Source of the DNA: Acholoe squamosa
Taxonomy: Eukaryota; Annelida; Polychaeta; Phyllodocida; Polynoidae
NCBI GenBank assembly: GCA_949317995.1
Contig: OX439036.1
Coordinates: forward strand, 23,782,854-23,846,853
Length of the DNA stretch: 64,000 nt
Direction of reading: 5' to 3'
The position numbers and the translations under genes were made by a program. The notes beneath the pieces are model-generated. The model was not told the DNA's origin. It was given only the letters and a program-made list of their open reading frames with translations, and made no database searches. Shown piece by piece: positions 13,157 to 24,929 of the stretch (within the stretch, counting starts at the first letter, position 1; each line of letters starts with the position of its first letter).

Positions 13157-13849
13157 AAGACATAAAAAAACTGTTTTGCTCGCGACGAATTATCCCAGAT
13201 TTGTAGTTAAAAGTTATCCCAGACATTTTTTATATAGGATCCGAGCGATGATCTCAACCAATATTCTTACTGTTAGTGCACTTGACTCAAAAGACTTGAG
13301 GATTGCTATATGTTCTGTTCTAGTGCATAAAAAAACAATATGCGACAACAATTTTTCAGGATCGCAGAGATTGAGGGAAGTGTATGATAATATTTGTTGT
13401 TGCTATTGTTGTTGCTGTCGCTGTTATTATCTATCAAGGACTGAAGACAAGGCTTGCATAACCTGCTTTGTACTTTCTTGTAGTAGGCGATTACCTCATG
13501 GAAAAGGAAAATATTTTTTTTTATTTCAAGGAGAAGTAAAAAGCCTTCTGGTTATCATGGAAACAGACTAGACGACTTTATTTCTAGTTTACTACATGGT
13601 TTTATATCAAGTTAAAAGTTGCTTCATCTGAAAGAGATCATAAAAGTTAAAAGTTCATCCACTGTGGTGTGTTCAATAAAAAGAGGTTTCTACTTTTATA
13701 ATTAATTCTTCCCTTCAATGACTTTGAAAACATTTATAATCTCCATATATATATAACAGAAACAATACATGTCGCTCATAAACCCAAAAGTCCTCATCTC
13801 AGATTTGTTTGTCCCCAAAAAAATTATCTTGGACATTTTTAGTCAGAGA

Positions 13850-15780
13850 TTAGTCATCCTCCTCTTCCTCAACTTCTGCTACAGCCTCCATCCGCCTTTT
13901 GCGCATGTACTTGTCTTGCCATGGTACCTTACCGTGCCTGGAGTTGAACCAGCGGCACAGGCTTTCCCGCATGGCTTTCGCACTCTGAGGCATGTTCCTC
14001 CCATGATGAGACCTGTCAAGGCCATCCAGGCCATGATCTTCATCCCGCCACTGTCCAGGATGGACCTCGAGCTCTGGCCCTTCATAGTCGACGGATCCTG
14101 CTGGGATGTACTCTGATGGTGCTCGAGTGCGAAGGAAGTTGTGCAGGGAAACTGCTGCCATGGTTACCATTTTAACTCCCTTCGGTTCCATGTCCTGTGT
14201 ACGCAGGAAGAGGCAGAATCTGGTAGCAAAAATTCCGAAAGCATTCTCAGACATGAGACGGCCCCGAGATACTCTGTAGTTGTACACTATCTGCTCATCT
14301 CCCTGGTCTTTTACCGCATACGGCTTCATGACATTGGTTGCTAGTGAGAACGCATCATCCCCTACCATGAAGTAAGGTAGCAAGTCCCGCATGCCATTTA
14401 TCTTAGACGCTGGTGGTATGTTCAGAGGGTTCCTTGGGTCATTAAGGTCAGCATAGAGGGGCCCTTCCTTCCATATGCGGGAATCACCTGCCTTGCCTTC
14501 TGACCCTATGTCTACATATATGAACCGGTAGTAGGCGTCTACGACAGCCATTAACACTACACTAAAATACTTCTTGTAATTGTAGAAGGTGGTTCCACTC
14601 TTCCGGGGTTGGCGAATACGAATGTGCTTCCCGTCCACTGCCCCGATCATGTGAGGGACTTGCCACTCCTTCCAAAATCCATCTGCGATTTCCTTCCATT
14701 CCGCTTCGGTTTGTGGGACCTGGAGGGAGGAAAGGATATATAAAAGATGTAAATTATTTAATATATGTTTGTTGTATATATCCCAGATTTTTTTGTAGCA
14801 GACAAGACCTTCGGCTAGGTGAAATCCAAGATTTTATAATTGAAACACTTGATAAATAGAAAAGAAAACAAAGAAACAAACCTTCAAGAAATCTTTAAGA
14901 ACGGCAGTCAGGGCAATGCAGGTGTCTCTTATTATAGGGTAGACTGTTGACCCCCCCACTAAATGACCGTGGTGTAGAGTTTGACTGCTGTCTCTTACAA
15001 AATAAAAAGGAAATTAAGTCAGGTGTCTCAGATAGTTGAAATCCCAATAAAAAATACGCTATATTTAAAACACACATTTTATCATTGATATTCTACCTTT
15101 GTAAATTTCACGGGATACTTTTTATATATCATACATTTTATAGAAAATAAAACAAAAGCTCACCTAAAGCCAAATACCGTAGGGTTATGTCTAGGCGTTC
15201 CTCTGGCTTAATAGACTCTCTGAAGTTTGTGTCACGCCTGAATATCAGGGGGTAGACCTTGCTCAGGAGCTCTTTGTATTCTCCAGGGCCCATCCTAAGA
15301 GTGTGGCGAAACTCATTTACCTCGTCCATCTGAAATTATTTTATAATATTTTTATCTCTGATAAATTTTATCTTGGACAAATAAGGACTCACATCTGTTT
15401 TTTTATGACCACGAGCTGCTCTTCTCCTCTTGATCTCTTTAAAATAAGTGAAAACACCACCACCCCATTGAGCTCTACTCCTGTCAGGGGAACATGAAGC
15501 CACAGACCGGTACCCCTTGACTCCTACCCCCCCAAGTAAACAAAGAAGACAGAGTAGTACTTACTTCCAGTAGGTCCCTGTGCAGTTTAGTGAAGGTGTT
15601 TCGCTGCAGATTGTCTGTCCGGTCCTTCAAGTATGGAGCCACGTGGTACTTGTGCTTCCTCTTCTTGCCCTGAAGTATGTCAGCATCTTCCTCATCCAGT
15701 TTCATGAGCATTAAAGTGGCGTGAGCGACCACGAGCACATCTGTGGGCTCCATCTTGGATTTGCTCAGTATGTAGGTCAT
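13850..15780 (-). CDS. HARBI1-like DDE transposase of Harbinger
   Basis: Four exons join without a stop: 15780-15565, 15329-15164, 14991-14882 and 14719-13850, with donors gtaagt, gtgagc and gtttgt and AG acceptors; phases 0, 1 and 0 agree. The predicted protein has 453 residues, the first 72 from exon 1, where the ATG at 15780 is the first available start. Residues about 90-165 carry the helix-turn-helix-like region (FRHTLRMGPGEYKELL, RYLAL, STVYPIIRDTC). The DDE_Tnp_4 nuclease follows: DGKH with Asp193, GDDAF with Asp285 and SENAFG with Glu322 are the likely catalytic triad. The C-terminus is acidic. The enzyme would cut and rejoin the element at TWA-type targets. Every exon is open and no catalytic residue is missing, so this gene looks intact, in contrast to its frameshifted partner. 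The acceptor of exon 3 was chosen because only that AG keeps the conserved frame. Confidence 0.85.
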
Positions 15781-15939
15781 ATGGTTGATACTAGGTCATC
15801 GCCGATGAAGAGGCCTCTGGTGGAAGAGGGTGGAACCATCCGCGATGACTGTCGGCGATGACAATCCGACAATTTTGTCCTCAGTGGAAGAGTGAATTTT
15901 TTGGTGATTTTGAGACCCGATTTCACTGTCCCCGATAAA

Positions 15940-16055
15940 ATTTGACTATCGGGCCGACAAAATTGTTGGCCCGACAGGCGCCCGACGACCGTCGCCGATA
16001 GAAAAAACCCACTATCGGGCCGACAATTCTGCCGGTTTTGGTGGAATACCCCCAT
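15940..16055. repeat. Subterminal repeats of the Harbinger element
   Basis: ACTATCGGGCCGACAA occurs twice, at about 15945 and 16010, with further GCCCGAC and CCGACAATT copies in both orientations between. Repeated motifs near an end are typical binding sites for a transposase or its companion. A matching left end was not seen in 11000-11277. Confidence 0.4.
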
Positions 16056-17762
16056 AAGACCTTATTAATGGACAATGATATCGTTGACAAAATACTTTCA
16101 GGGCATATGCTTTCTTTACATCCCAGTGAAAAATTTTTTACCACATCTTTTATTTGTGTGACATTTTGCTATTTTCTGTCTCAGAAATGAAGGTTAGCCA
16201 TAGCATGTTATTCCAAGTTTTCAGTAAATTAATTGTAAATGAAAGTAATCTCCATCTATTTCTGTCAACAAGGATAGCCAGATAGTTAAATGATAAAAGT
16301 AGGGCAGCAGTGAATAGATTAACTCTGCCAGTCAGAAACCTTCCTTTTTGGACAGACGATAGCTAATTGCAAACTCACAGAGGATATTTGATATTTTCCT
16401 TTTCTTGAAACATGTGCAGAAATATCGCATAAATACAGGTTCTGTTAGTCCCTTATGGAATACAGTTGTTTTCTACACTTTTATGGCCACTCAGAAACCT
16501 GTCGGTCAGAAACCAGTCAGAAACCTTCACAGTCAGATTTGCATCACACTGGTGAGACATAGCCTTTAACGGTATTGGAGGCCTTGCATATTTGTGTCCT
16601 GTGGTGTTGAATTACTCTAAAAAAGTGTGTCTATTTCCCTGATTAAGTCATTCCAATTTGGCATATCTGTGACTATTGCCTGCCAGAGGAAGATTTACCT
16701 GAAAATCAATACAGTTGGCACAAGGTTCAAAAAGACCTATTTTTTCCAGCTATGTGTTGTGAGCTTAGATGAGTTATATAAGGTCCACTGGTTGAAATGT
16801 ATGTTGTGGTGTATGTAGCTTTCAGACAGCTCCATATTGTATGAGGTAGATAAATGATAAGATACTCTAGAAAATAGATCAGATTTTCTCTCTCTCTATT
16901 CGCACCAGTATCAAGTTCAAAAGGTATTTCTGAACAGGCAAGGGGAGAGGATATCCCCTGTTGTCTTCAAGTGGTTATTGCTTCTGGTTGCCTTCTCACA
17001 TTTCCTTTCGCATTTTCCATTCACTCAACCATATATAAGTTGTTTTTTTTTAGATTTTTCTGGACTTTAATGGTGTCAATGATAATGATAATAATTTCCC
17101 CATTCAGAAATGTGAAAGTTGTAACATACATATGATATATCATGGGAAAGGTACCCTGGTCCCTTTTTACAATTTTTGTCACAATGTGATTTTTGCAGAA
17201 TGCATTTTGCCTTGTTGCCTAATGTGCCGTGTGAGGGAATGTAGGGCTAAAAGGAGAGCCGGCCCCATGGGAACCACACAGTGTCAGGTTACACTATTAC
17301 AAAGTAGGATGAGTACCTTTAGCCCCAGACTCCTTCACATTGCTGACCTCTGCCCTGGAGGATCATGCAGAACATGAACTCGGGGCAGGTAAGAGGAATA
17401 CCACCTTGGCAAGGAGTCCATGCCAATGTGACGCCTTATTCTATATGTACATGAAGAACTGGGCTGTGCATTAATCTAGGAAAAAGAGCCACACCAGTCT
17501 ACAAGACTCAGGCAATACAGCTTCTGTTTAGGGATATAACAATTTATCGATATTGATATTTGATACTGAGCTCTATTAGATAAATATTTAACAAATATTC
17601 CTCATGATCTTCAAGGGAATATCTTATGTTATTTAAATCAGCATATATGTCCATGTTGTTTTGCTTCTCTTGCCTACCTATTTTCAGTCCTATACTTATT
17701 TTATAGCTAATTACCTGGAAGTACTTCATGCTAGATACGTATGTGACCTATATTTATATAAA

Positions 17763-18142
17763 TGTGACAAAATCTGGGAAAACCTAACATTACGGGGATT
17801 TAAAGCTATTTAGAGCCTCTTGGTTGCCCAGCTAAAAATAACAAGAAGGCCTATTTACTGTAACCTATCAGAATACCTTCTATTGGTCTTCCCATGTATT
17901 TGGACAATCACAGACCCTAAATACTGGGCAAAGGCCTCATTTACAACACAGATAAGCATGTCATCATGCCCAATATGGATATTATCTGTGTAGGTTGACA
18001 GAATCAAAATCTGCCAAGGGGAAGTGTGAGAAAGTTTTATGACAATGTGTTAGGTTATACCAAGTTTAGCACAGGTGGTGCCCTGGTGGCAATAAACAAC
18101 ACTAAATCCCCATAATGTTAGGTTTTCCCACGTTTTGTCACA
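17763..18142. mobile_element. MITE of 380 bp with TGTGACAAAA ends
   Basis: The left end TGTGACAAAATCTGGGAAAA and the inverse complement of the right end, TGTGACAAAACGTGGGAAAA, agree at most positions and stay similar for about 40 bp. Copy A at about 3285 is continuous where this lies. No coding capacity. A target duplication is not clear because both flanks are A/T-rich. Confidence 0.75.
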
Positions 18143-20318
18143 AATAACTATCTAGTAGAGAAAATTGACCATGAGTCGTCCACTTGGATGACTTGGCTAT
18201 GGCTAACCTTCATTTTCGATAAGAGAAAATCCTCCTGATTACTCAGGGGTCCTCATATTGACAAAACCTTTTTACTCTCAACTTTGTCCCGGGCTTTGCA
18301 GCCTATGAAATTGTGGCACCGTCTACAATATTATTTTTTAGTATTGCAAAATTCAAATATAGCACAAAAACATACTCACAAGATGCCCGACTGATGTATG
18401 ATGAATTCCAGAAATATGAGTTATATTTCCTACCCAAGTGAAGAGGAGCAAGTGGCACGTTTTTGGAAGACACAGAGATTGATTCTGTCACTCATCATTG
18501 GTCTTTACATAGATTATCCCAATAGTTCTCGTCCCAGGGATCTTCCAGTTCTACTTGTAAGTTCTTACAAATCCCTGTAAATAAAAACTGCTAGTTCAAT
18601 CAGATATTATAGATACATAGAATACGTGAAATAAATGAAGGACAGTACTATTATCAAAAACACAATACAATTAATATTTCATTTGTCCAATCACTGCACC
18701 CACCAGGAAAGCAAACATTACCCATCAACAAGGATCCTATTGTATTGACTGGGAGGATCCTTGAATGTGACTGATCCAACCAATATGCTCATTTCCATAG
18801 GTATGTTTGGGAGAAAATAGGTTGTGGGAATTATGAAGTTGACAGATCCCGAACAGAATAAATGATATTGGGCCCGTTTGTTTGTATTGGCCTGTTGCAA
18901 TATTCAGTTCTGACCTAGTTCGGATGGTGTATGAACTCATAACTTGGCTTTTTAAAGTAGTTGATCTATATTTCAACAGGACTAATCCATTTTATTACCT
19001 TGTTTTTCCCCTCGTGTAGGGCTCGTGATAAACTAATTCCAGATTTAAAATGTTAGTAGATCATTAATTTTGAAGGCCTAAGAAGCCTTGTCAAACTCTT
19101 GTGAAATGGACAGAGGCAAACATAAAATATTCTAGATGCTTTCTTCTGAGAAAACCCCTGAGAATTACATAAAGCTTTTAAAGAGAGGCCACTCCAGATA
19201 TCTTTGAGGTATTCTTGAGAGAAATGATCAATTGAACTCATTATGTTAAGTATCTCCTTTAAACTACGGCCTTGAATTGTCAAAATGAAAGAGATACACT
19301 TCTCAAAACCAGCTATAATGGAATTTGTATTAGATAGAAATGAGGGGGAAGCCCTTCTGATTTGTAGTTTTGAGTCAATATCATGAATCACAGATATTTC
19401 TGTACCATTTTCTGTGGAGTGGAATTTGAACTTTACGTATGGATGTATACAAACCCACCCTGCAAATGACTACCACTGCCTTTAGTTAAGCCTTTTCCTG
19501 TATGTAAACAGGTAAATGCAGTATAATCTTGGTGCATTGGAGAGGTGACATTTGTGTCATTCCTTCTCATCCTGGTGACCTTTAATCCAACAAATTCACA
19601 CTAGTACTTCTCACGCAACACTCCCATATAGCACTAATCACATCCTGGTGAAATTCGGATTAAAGACCAAATGTAAGCAGCCAACCCCAAATCCGATTGA
19701 CTAGGCAAAAATGATTGCTTCTATTTGAGGAACGATGTTTAAAATAAATTTCATATCGGAGAGAGAGGCATCAGACATCTGTGTAATGGAGGCACTATGC
19801 AACAGAAATAATCATATTGATCAATAAATGGTGGGGGGCATCGAAATGGAACTTAAATTGGTCTAACCTCCAATTGTATGATAATCAGATGTCTCTACAC
19901 GGGAGTCCAAAGTATAATTCAAATAAGTAGACACCTTATGTTACCTTTTCCAAAAAACATGAGGAATTTTATCCATGCACATAATTACAGACAGCTGCTT
20001 TTGACCTCAGACGAAATAGCATAATCGAACTCTTCATGGTGGCTGCAAATTTTATACCAGCATCCAATCATTCACGCAAGTCCTCAATGTTCTCCAGGAT
20101 GTAGTAAATACATCTCATAGAGGACAATATTTCATTTGCAATAGTGATGGTGGCATTTGGTGTTCATCACCTGGAAACATGATAACCGGATATGATGGAT
20201 ATCATGTGATCCTGCAGCAATATCCTTATTGCCATGATACTATTTCAGCTATCAGGTTAGAGCCACACTAGATCCACATCACCTACAACACATGACCAAT
20301 GCAATGGTTGTATAAAGT

Positions 20319-20321
<3 letters not shown>

Positions 20322-20384
<63 letters not shown>
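20322..20384. repeat. TA microsatellite
   Basis: About 31 uninterrupted TA units in copy B, at a place where copy A has only a few TATA-like bases near 6370. Confidence 0.95.
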
Positions 20385-20386
<2 letters not shown>

Positions 20387-20759
20387 CATTAGCAAAAAGG
20401 AGAAGGGTTACATATGTTACCTCCATTTGCACTGCTTCAGTTGAGAATCACCTTGTTCAATAAATAATATATACAGATCGAGGTTTTACCGAAAATGAAT
20501 GACCTATAAAAATCTTTGTAGGGAAACCCTCATTACATTTGCACTATCAGCATAGCGTTCTTTCGCGTACAATTGGCCTTAAATCGGATGATAGTGCAAT
20601 TAAACCAGCCACGGTATGTGACCAATAAATGAATTAAGCATACTAATACTTAATTAGTCTCAGTACATGCATATGCATTATGAAGAAGATCAAGTTCATT
20701 TGTTCAGGAAGACGAGTATCCTTTTAAGATTGAACTTGTGCTGTCTCCCAGCTTTACTA

Positions 20760-21284
20760 TACGATAGAAGGAACATTTCTGTATGTCCAACGGGTTTTTA
20801 AATTCATTTTTAGGTTGCCTTGTGTTTTATCCTTTCTTACAATCAGACTAGCGGAACTTTGGATCCTTTTCCATGTGTAGGCTACACGCCCAGCAAATTG
20901 TCGTGACTCCTCGTCAACGTGTGTGAAGTGGCTCACACATGTCGCTAGATGGAACACGACATCGCTATAGCACAGGATCACCAGGAATAGCAATGGTGGT
21001 GATCAAATGGCCTCACCTCAGATGGCGAGGTGTTCATGTAGATATTTCCCTATGTATTTTTCCTGTAACCAGAGAAAAGGTGTTTATGGATAGTTGCTTT
21101 CATTTTAGAGATACCTCTATCTAAATTCAATTGATATTCTCTCTATATAATCTTGTTTGATTCAACTCTGAAGTATTACATGGAAATCAGTGTGAAACAA
21201 AGCACATTTGATACATATGGGACTTATACTTCATGCCTACACTTCCTAGATAGGCTACATGTTGAACAGTGGTGCTGTCTCAAC
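20760..21284. other. Unassigned spacer before the minisatellite
   Basis: Somewhat more GC-rich than its surroundings at 20880-21030. No gene or known repeat recognised. Confidence 0.4.
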
Positions 21285-21985
21285 AACTTTGGCAATGGTG
21301 GTGATAAGTTGCCACTGTGAGTGAGAGTGAGTGACAGATGATGCAATCCTCAGAGAGCATTGACTTGGAGTGACACAAATTCACGTATTGAGTGAGACCA
21401 ATGTTGGCAATGGTGGTGATAAGTCGCCATTTTGAGAGAAGATTAACTAGGACTGATACAAACTCACACAGTGAGTGAGAGCCATGTGGCAATGCAGGTG
21501 AAAAGTTGCCATTCTGAATGAGAGTTGACAAACAGTGGCACATATTGATGGAGTGAGTGAGATCCATGTTGGCGATGGTGGTGATAAGCTGCCATTCTGA
21601 GTGAGAGTTGACTGGGAGTGGCGCATAATCACGCAGGGAGTGAGATCCATATAAGCGATGTTGGTGATAAGTCGCCATTCTGAGTGAGAACTGACTGGGA
21701 GTGGCACATAATCACACAATGAGTCAGATCCATGTTGGCGATGGTTGGGATAAGCCGTCATTCTGACTGAGAGTTGACAGGCAGTGGCACATACTCACAC
21801 AGTGAGTTAGATCCATGTTGGCGATAGTGGTGATAGGTCAACATGCTTTGTGAGGGATGACAAGGGGTGGCACATACTCACGCAGTGAGTGAGGTCATGT
21901 TGGCGACTGTTGTGATAAATCGCCATGCCATGTGAGACTGACACACAGTGGCGAAAGATGACACAGTGAGTTATCACTCAGAAAG
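21285..21985. repeat. Minisatellite with a period of about 82 bp
   Basis: Eight diverged units are anchored by variants of GGCGATGGTGGTGATAAG at about 21290, 21408, 21490, 21571, 21654, 21737, 21820 and 21901. After the first gap of 118 the spacing is 81-83 bp. Each unit also holds GAGTGAGATCCATG and a GAGTTGACTGGGAGTGGC variant. Minus-strand open frames across it are repeat translations, not genes. Confidence 0.85.
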
Positions 21986-21999
21986 GAGTCACCATTGAT

Positions 22000-22550
22000 G
22001 ACCAATGATGGCGACAGATAACGACAATTTGCTGGGCGATGTCTGTTATGACGTGTCTCAACCTTGGCTCCAGCATGGAAGTCAGTGATGATATTTCTTC
22101 TGATGGGTGTGAATGATTCCTGCCATGTATTTCAATTGGGAACTGAATTTAGAAGTGAAGCTATCTCAAATCTGCATGAATTTGAGAAATGAGGAATCAG
22201 AAGCAACCCAACCGTATGCCTATTAATGCCCGAGTTAGTGATGTCCACAGGCTTGAGCATAGACAGCCCATGAGTTTGGGTCCCTTCTTTCAATCACCCA
22301 TGGCATTAACCTTGACTGCATAAAATATGACCAATTTCTTTTGTTATAAGAACTTAATTTCATTTATGCTGTTCCATTTTCAGATCAGCTTTTATCCTGA
22401 CATTCTTCAGTCCACTGATACTTGAGCCAACAGCATGTGCTTGAATTGAGCAAAAATTCGTTCGTTTCTTCTCACAGAAAGCAACGACTCCAGATTAAAA
22501 GAAAACACTGAATTTCAAAATGGTTATTAGGTGCTAAATTGTAGGTAAAT
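22000..22550. other. Unassigned spacer
   Basis: No gene, RNA or inverted repeat that I can support. Confidence 0.4.
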
Positions 22551-22554
22551 AGAA

Positions 22555-22770
22555 AGAGATGGCCTAGGGGAAATCCATTCGTAGATTGGAGCCCACCGGG
22601 AGTTGTCAAATAGTTCTTCGTCTGTCTGCATACTACCTTATCCCTCCAGTGGCCATCAACATATCTACATCTCCTACCCTCAGTCCCTAATACACTGTAT
22701 TCTCTCTGGTATTGGGCAAATTCAGGCAATAGTCTTAGCCTTTGGAGTGCAGGCTACACAGCTAACAGCA
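22555..22770. repeat. Dispersed repeat, copy 1
   Basis: Shares a series of words with 23540-23735 and 38795-38985, including GGCC(T/C)AGGG, CAGTGGCC and ATAGTCTTAGCCT or close variants. The three copies are diverged and have no open frame. Boundaries are approximate. Confidence 0.5.
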
Positions 22771-23539
22771 ACACACTAATGTAGACAGAAGCTGGACCTA
22801 CCGTAACATAGTATAAACTATCAAAAAAACATTAGGTCTGTATTCCATTAAATTAGGATTCAGGACTGGGGGTGAAGGAACTATGAGTAGGTTTACAGAA
22901 TAATTGGGTATTCAAAAATGCCCCTGAGACCTGAGAGATCTTTGTGCAGAATTTGAGACGATGAACCTCAGACAGTCTTATTCATTGAGTATCCTGGCGG
23001 AAAGGGTGCCCAGTTTCCATTTCACCTTTCTTAGAGGTAGTGAGGCCTTTTAACTACCTCACATGGTGTTGCAGAAACATCAAGGATCCGAAGTGCTCTG
23101 TGTAACTAGTTGGGAGTTCATTTAGGAAGAGAATCAATATCGTACACAATAGTTGTATTTAATATGATGTGAAAAATCATTGCAGCCATTAATAAAGAAA
23201 ATAGGATCACCAACAGATCAAAGCATGAAGATGCAGATTGAAGGAGTGAAGAATACAACCTTTAGAAGATTTGTTAATAAAGAATTGTTTTATGCATAAT
23301 TATACAATGTGATGATTTCAACTTAAGCATCTTAAACCCCTTCTTATGCCATCTTAATGGTTGCTCAATGGACACCTGCAAAGCTTTGGGAATCACTAAT
23401 ACTTTATCAGCAGGGCCCAGGCAGGTGCTGGAACAAAACACATAGTTCTTCTCTCAAAGAATAATGTTTCAAGATTAAAGTACAACATGCGATCCAAATG
23501 GATCTGACCAAAACCGCTGATGTGGTTGGAGGGGAGGGA

Positions 23540-23860
23540 GGGATGGCCCAGGGCAAATTCATTTGCGGCTTGGGGTCCATTGGGACTGACCTAATAGTTT
23601 GGGAGCTCACTTTCTGCATGTTCACCTAGCTCCTCAGTGGCCGTATACGACTAGGTCTATACTTGCTTTGGTAATGTCACATTGGGCATCGAACAGGAGC
23701 ACACAATAGACAGCCTAGTTGAAACTGCAATTGAAACTCCCAATTTGGCTTGAAAAATGTTATTTTTACCTTCCAAATATGGAATATCTGCACCCAAAAT
23801 AGAATGTTTTAAATGAGAATTTAAGTCTGCATCACATACAGATTAGTCTAATGCTCTTTT
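23540..23860. repeat. Dispersed repeat, copy 2, and a second shared block
   Basis: 23540-23735 matches 22555-22770 and 38795-38985. The adjoining 23750-23850 block (TGAAAAATGTT, then TTTACCTTCCAAATATGG and TTTTAAATGA) matches 34410-34530 inside the 6.8-kb inverted-repeat structure. Confidence 0.5.
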
Positions 23861-24578
23861 CTCTTTTCTCCTTGTATTGACTTCTATGCTGTGGCTCCAT
23901 TGACTTCTTTGCCTTGGCTAAGACTGGCCCAATAGTTTCTGCTCCATCCCTAGACCCTCTCATTATCACCTTCCAATAAGGGCATTTTTCCTCATATCCC
24001 TATTGATGGGGAGAATATGGACCTTAGTCGCTCTTGTTGTGCGTGACTGGTCCTGCACTTATCTTCAAAGACAGTTCTGGATAATTACCATGATGTGCCA
24101 CACCTTTTGTGCTACTGATAGACACCATATAGAATAACTAGCATAGAGTAAAATTACTATTAGTATTTGAGTAATTGAACATAGTCCCCCATTCACTTAG
24201 CCTGACAGGCCATTAGTATAAAGTAAACGGGTCAGCAACAGTCAATAGGAATAATACATGTCTACAAACACACATGATTAAGTTACTCAGTGAGTCAAAT
24301 TGATGGATGCCTCAATATATATCTGAACGTGGGGTGAGTGAGTGAGTAATACCATTTTACCAGCTAAGGTTGGTCATATTCATTGCGCGAACTAATAGAT
24401 TACACAATTTCACAGAGGAATGTGTTGGTGCCCACATATATATGTGCACCAGAAACATCCAAGGGGATTGGAAAGAGGAGATATAGACCGTTATCAGTGG
24501 GCTGGGGTAGCCCGTGAACGTGGTGGAGTCCACCAGGAGAGAAGGGTTTACTGCTGCAGGATACTTACATTGGGAGAT
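23861..24578. other. Spacer with partial similarity to 7640-7890
   Basis: 23900-24130 is a diverged match to 7640-7890. An imperfect 26-bp palindrome centred on ATATATAT lies at about 24424-24452. No gene recognised. Confidence 0.4.
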
Positions 24579-24766
24579 AACATCTATAGTCCACTAGGCC
24601 TCTGTCGCAGAAATCTGTATAGGAAATGTATGGCTAAATAGTGCGATAGAGGCCAAGGGGACTATAGGTTTTAAGCGCATAGTCCACTTGGCCTCTATCG
24701 CAATATTCAGCCATACATTTCATATATGGATTTCTGTGACAGAGGCCTAGAGGACTATCGATGTTA
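24579..24766. repeat. Near-perfect long hairpin (89-bp arms)
   Basis: Arm 24579-24667 pairs with 24679-24766 across an 11-bp loop; comparing the arms by eye I count about 9 differences in 87 positions. Each arm itself has inverted blocks at its ends (TAGTCCACTAGGCCTCT and AGAGGCC with GGACTAT), so the structure is a nested palindrome. It could be a very short foldback element. If transcribed it would make a long double-stranded RNA. Confidence 0.8.
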
Positions 24767-24929
24767 GGGCTCAAATATCCCTGCAATTCAGTACCTGTTG
24801 CAAATAGATATCACTAAAGTAGTAGGGGATTGACAATAGCTCATGAAGCTGGGACTCCACTACATGATTCTCGTAGGGAATTACAGCAATTCTCCCAAGT
24901 ACTTTGATGGAATAGGTTTAACTTTAGTT

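Larger units (their letters stand above)
11060..16560. mobile_element. Harbinger (PIF) DNA transposon insertion
   Basis: The segment has no counterpart in copy A and contains the two proteins that autonomous animal Harbinger elements typically carry: a DDE nuclease and a DNA-binding companion. The genes face each other and end about 690 bp apart, so their transcripts may overlap in the 3' UTRs; AATAAA signals are at 13675-13680 (+) and 13577-13582 (-). Exact termini and the expected 3-bp target duplication were not found. 15940-16050 contains two copies of ACTATCGGGCCGACAA and a possible right end near 16053. Confidence 0.7.
9612..20750 (+). repeat. Copy B of the segmental duplication, with insertions
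   Basis: Direct, diverged copy of 632-6890. Its offset from copy A is about 8.98 kb before position 11000 and about 14.48 kb after 16575, which gives an insert of about 5.5 kb between them; that insert holds the Harbinger genes. Smaller copy-B-only insertions are at 10026-10269, 17763-18142, about 18200-18390 and about 19655-19915, and a TA array has expanded at 20322-20384. Confidence 0.8.

Noticed and set aside
21280..21761. Two overlapping minus-strand frames of 132 and 104 codons
   Set aside because: They follow the 82-bp minisatellite; a period of about 82 bp, often not a multiple of 3, changes frame from unit to unit.
21285..21985. CRISPR array
   Set aside because: The repeats are long, diverged and contiguous with no unique spacers, and the genome is eukaryotic.
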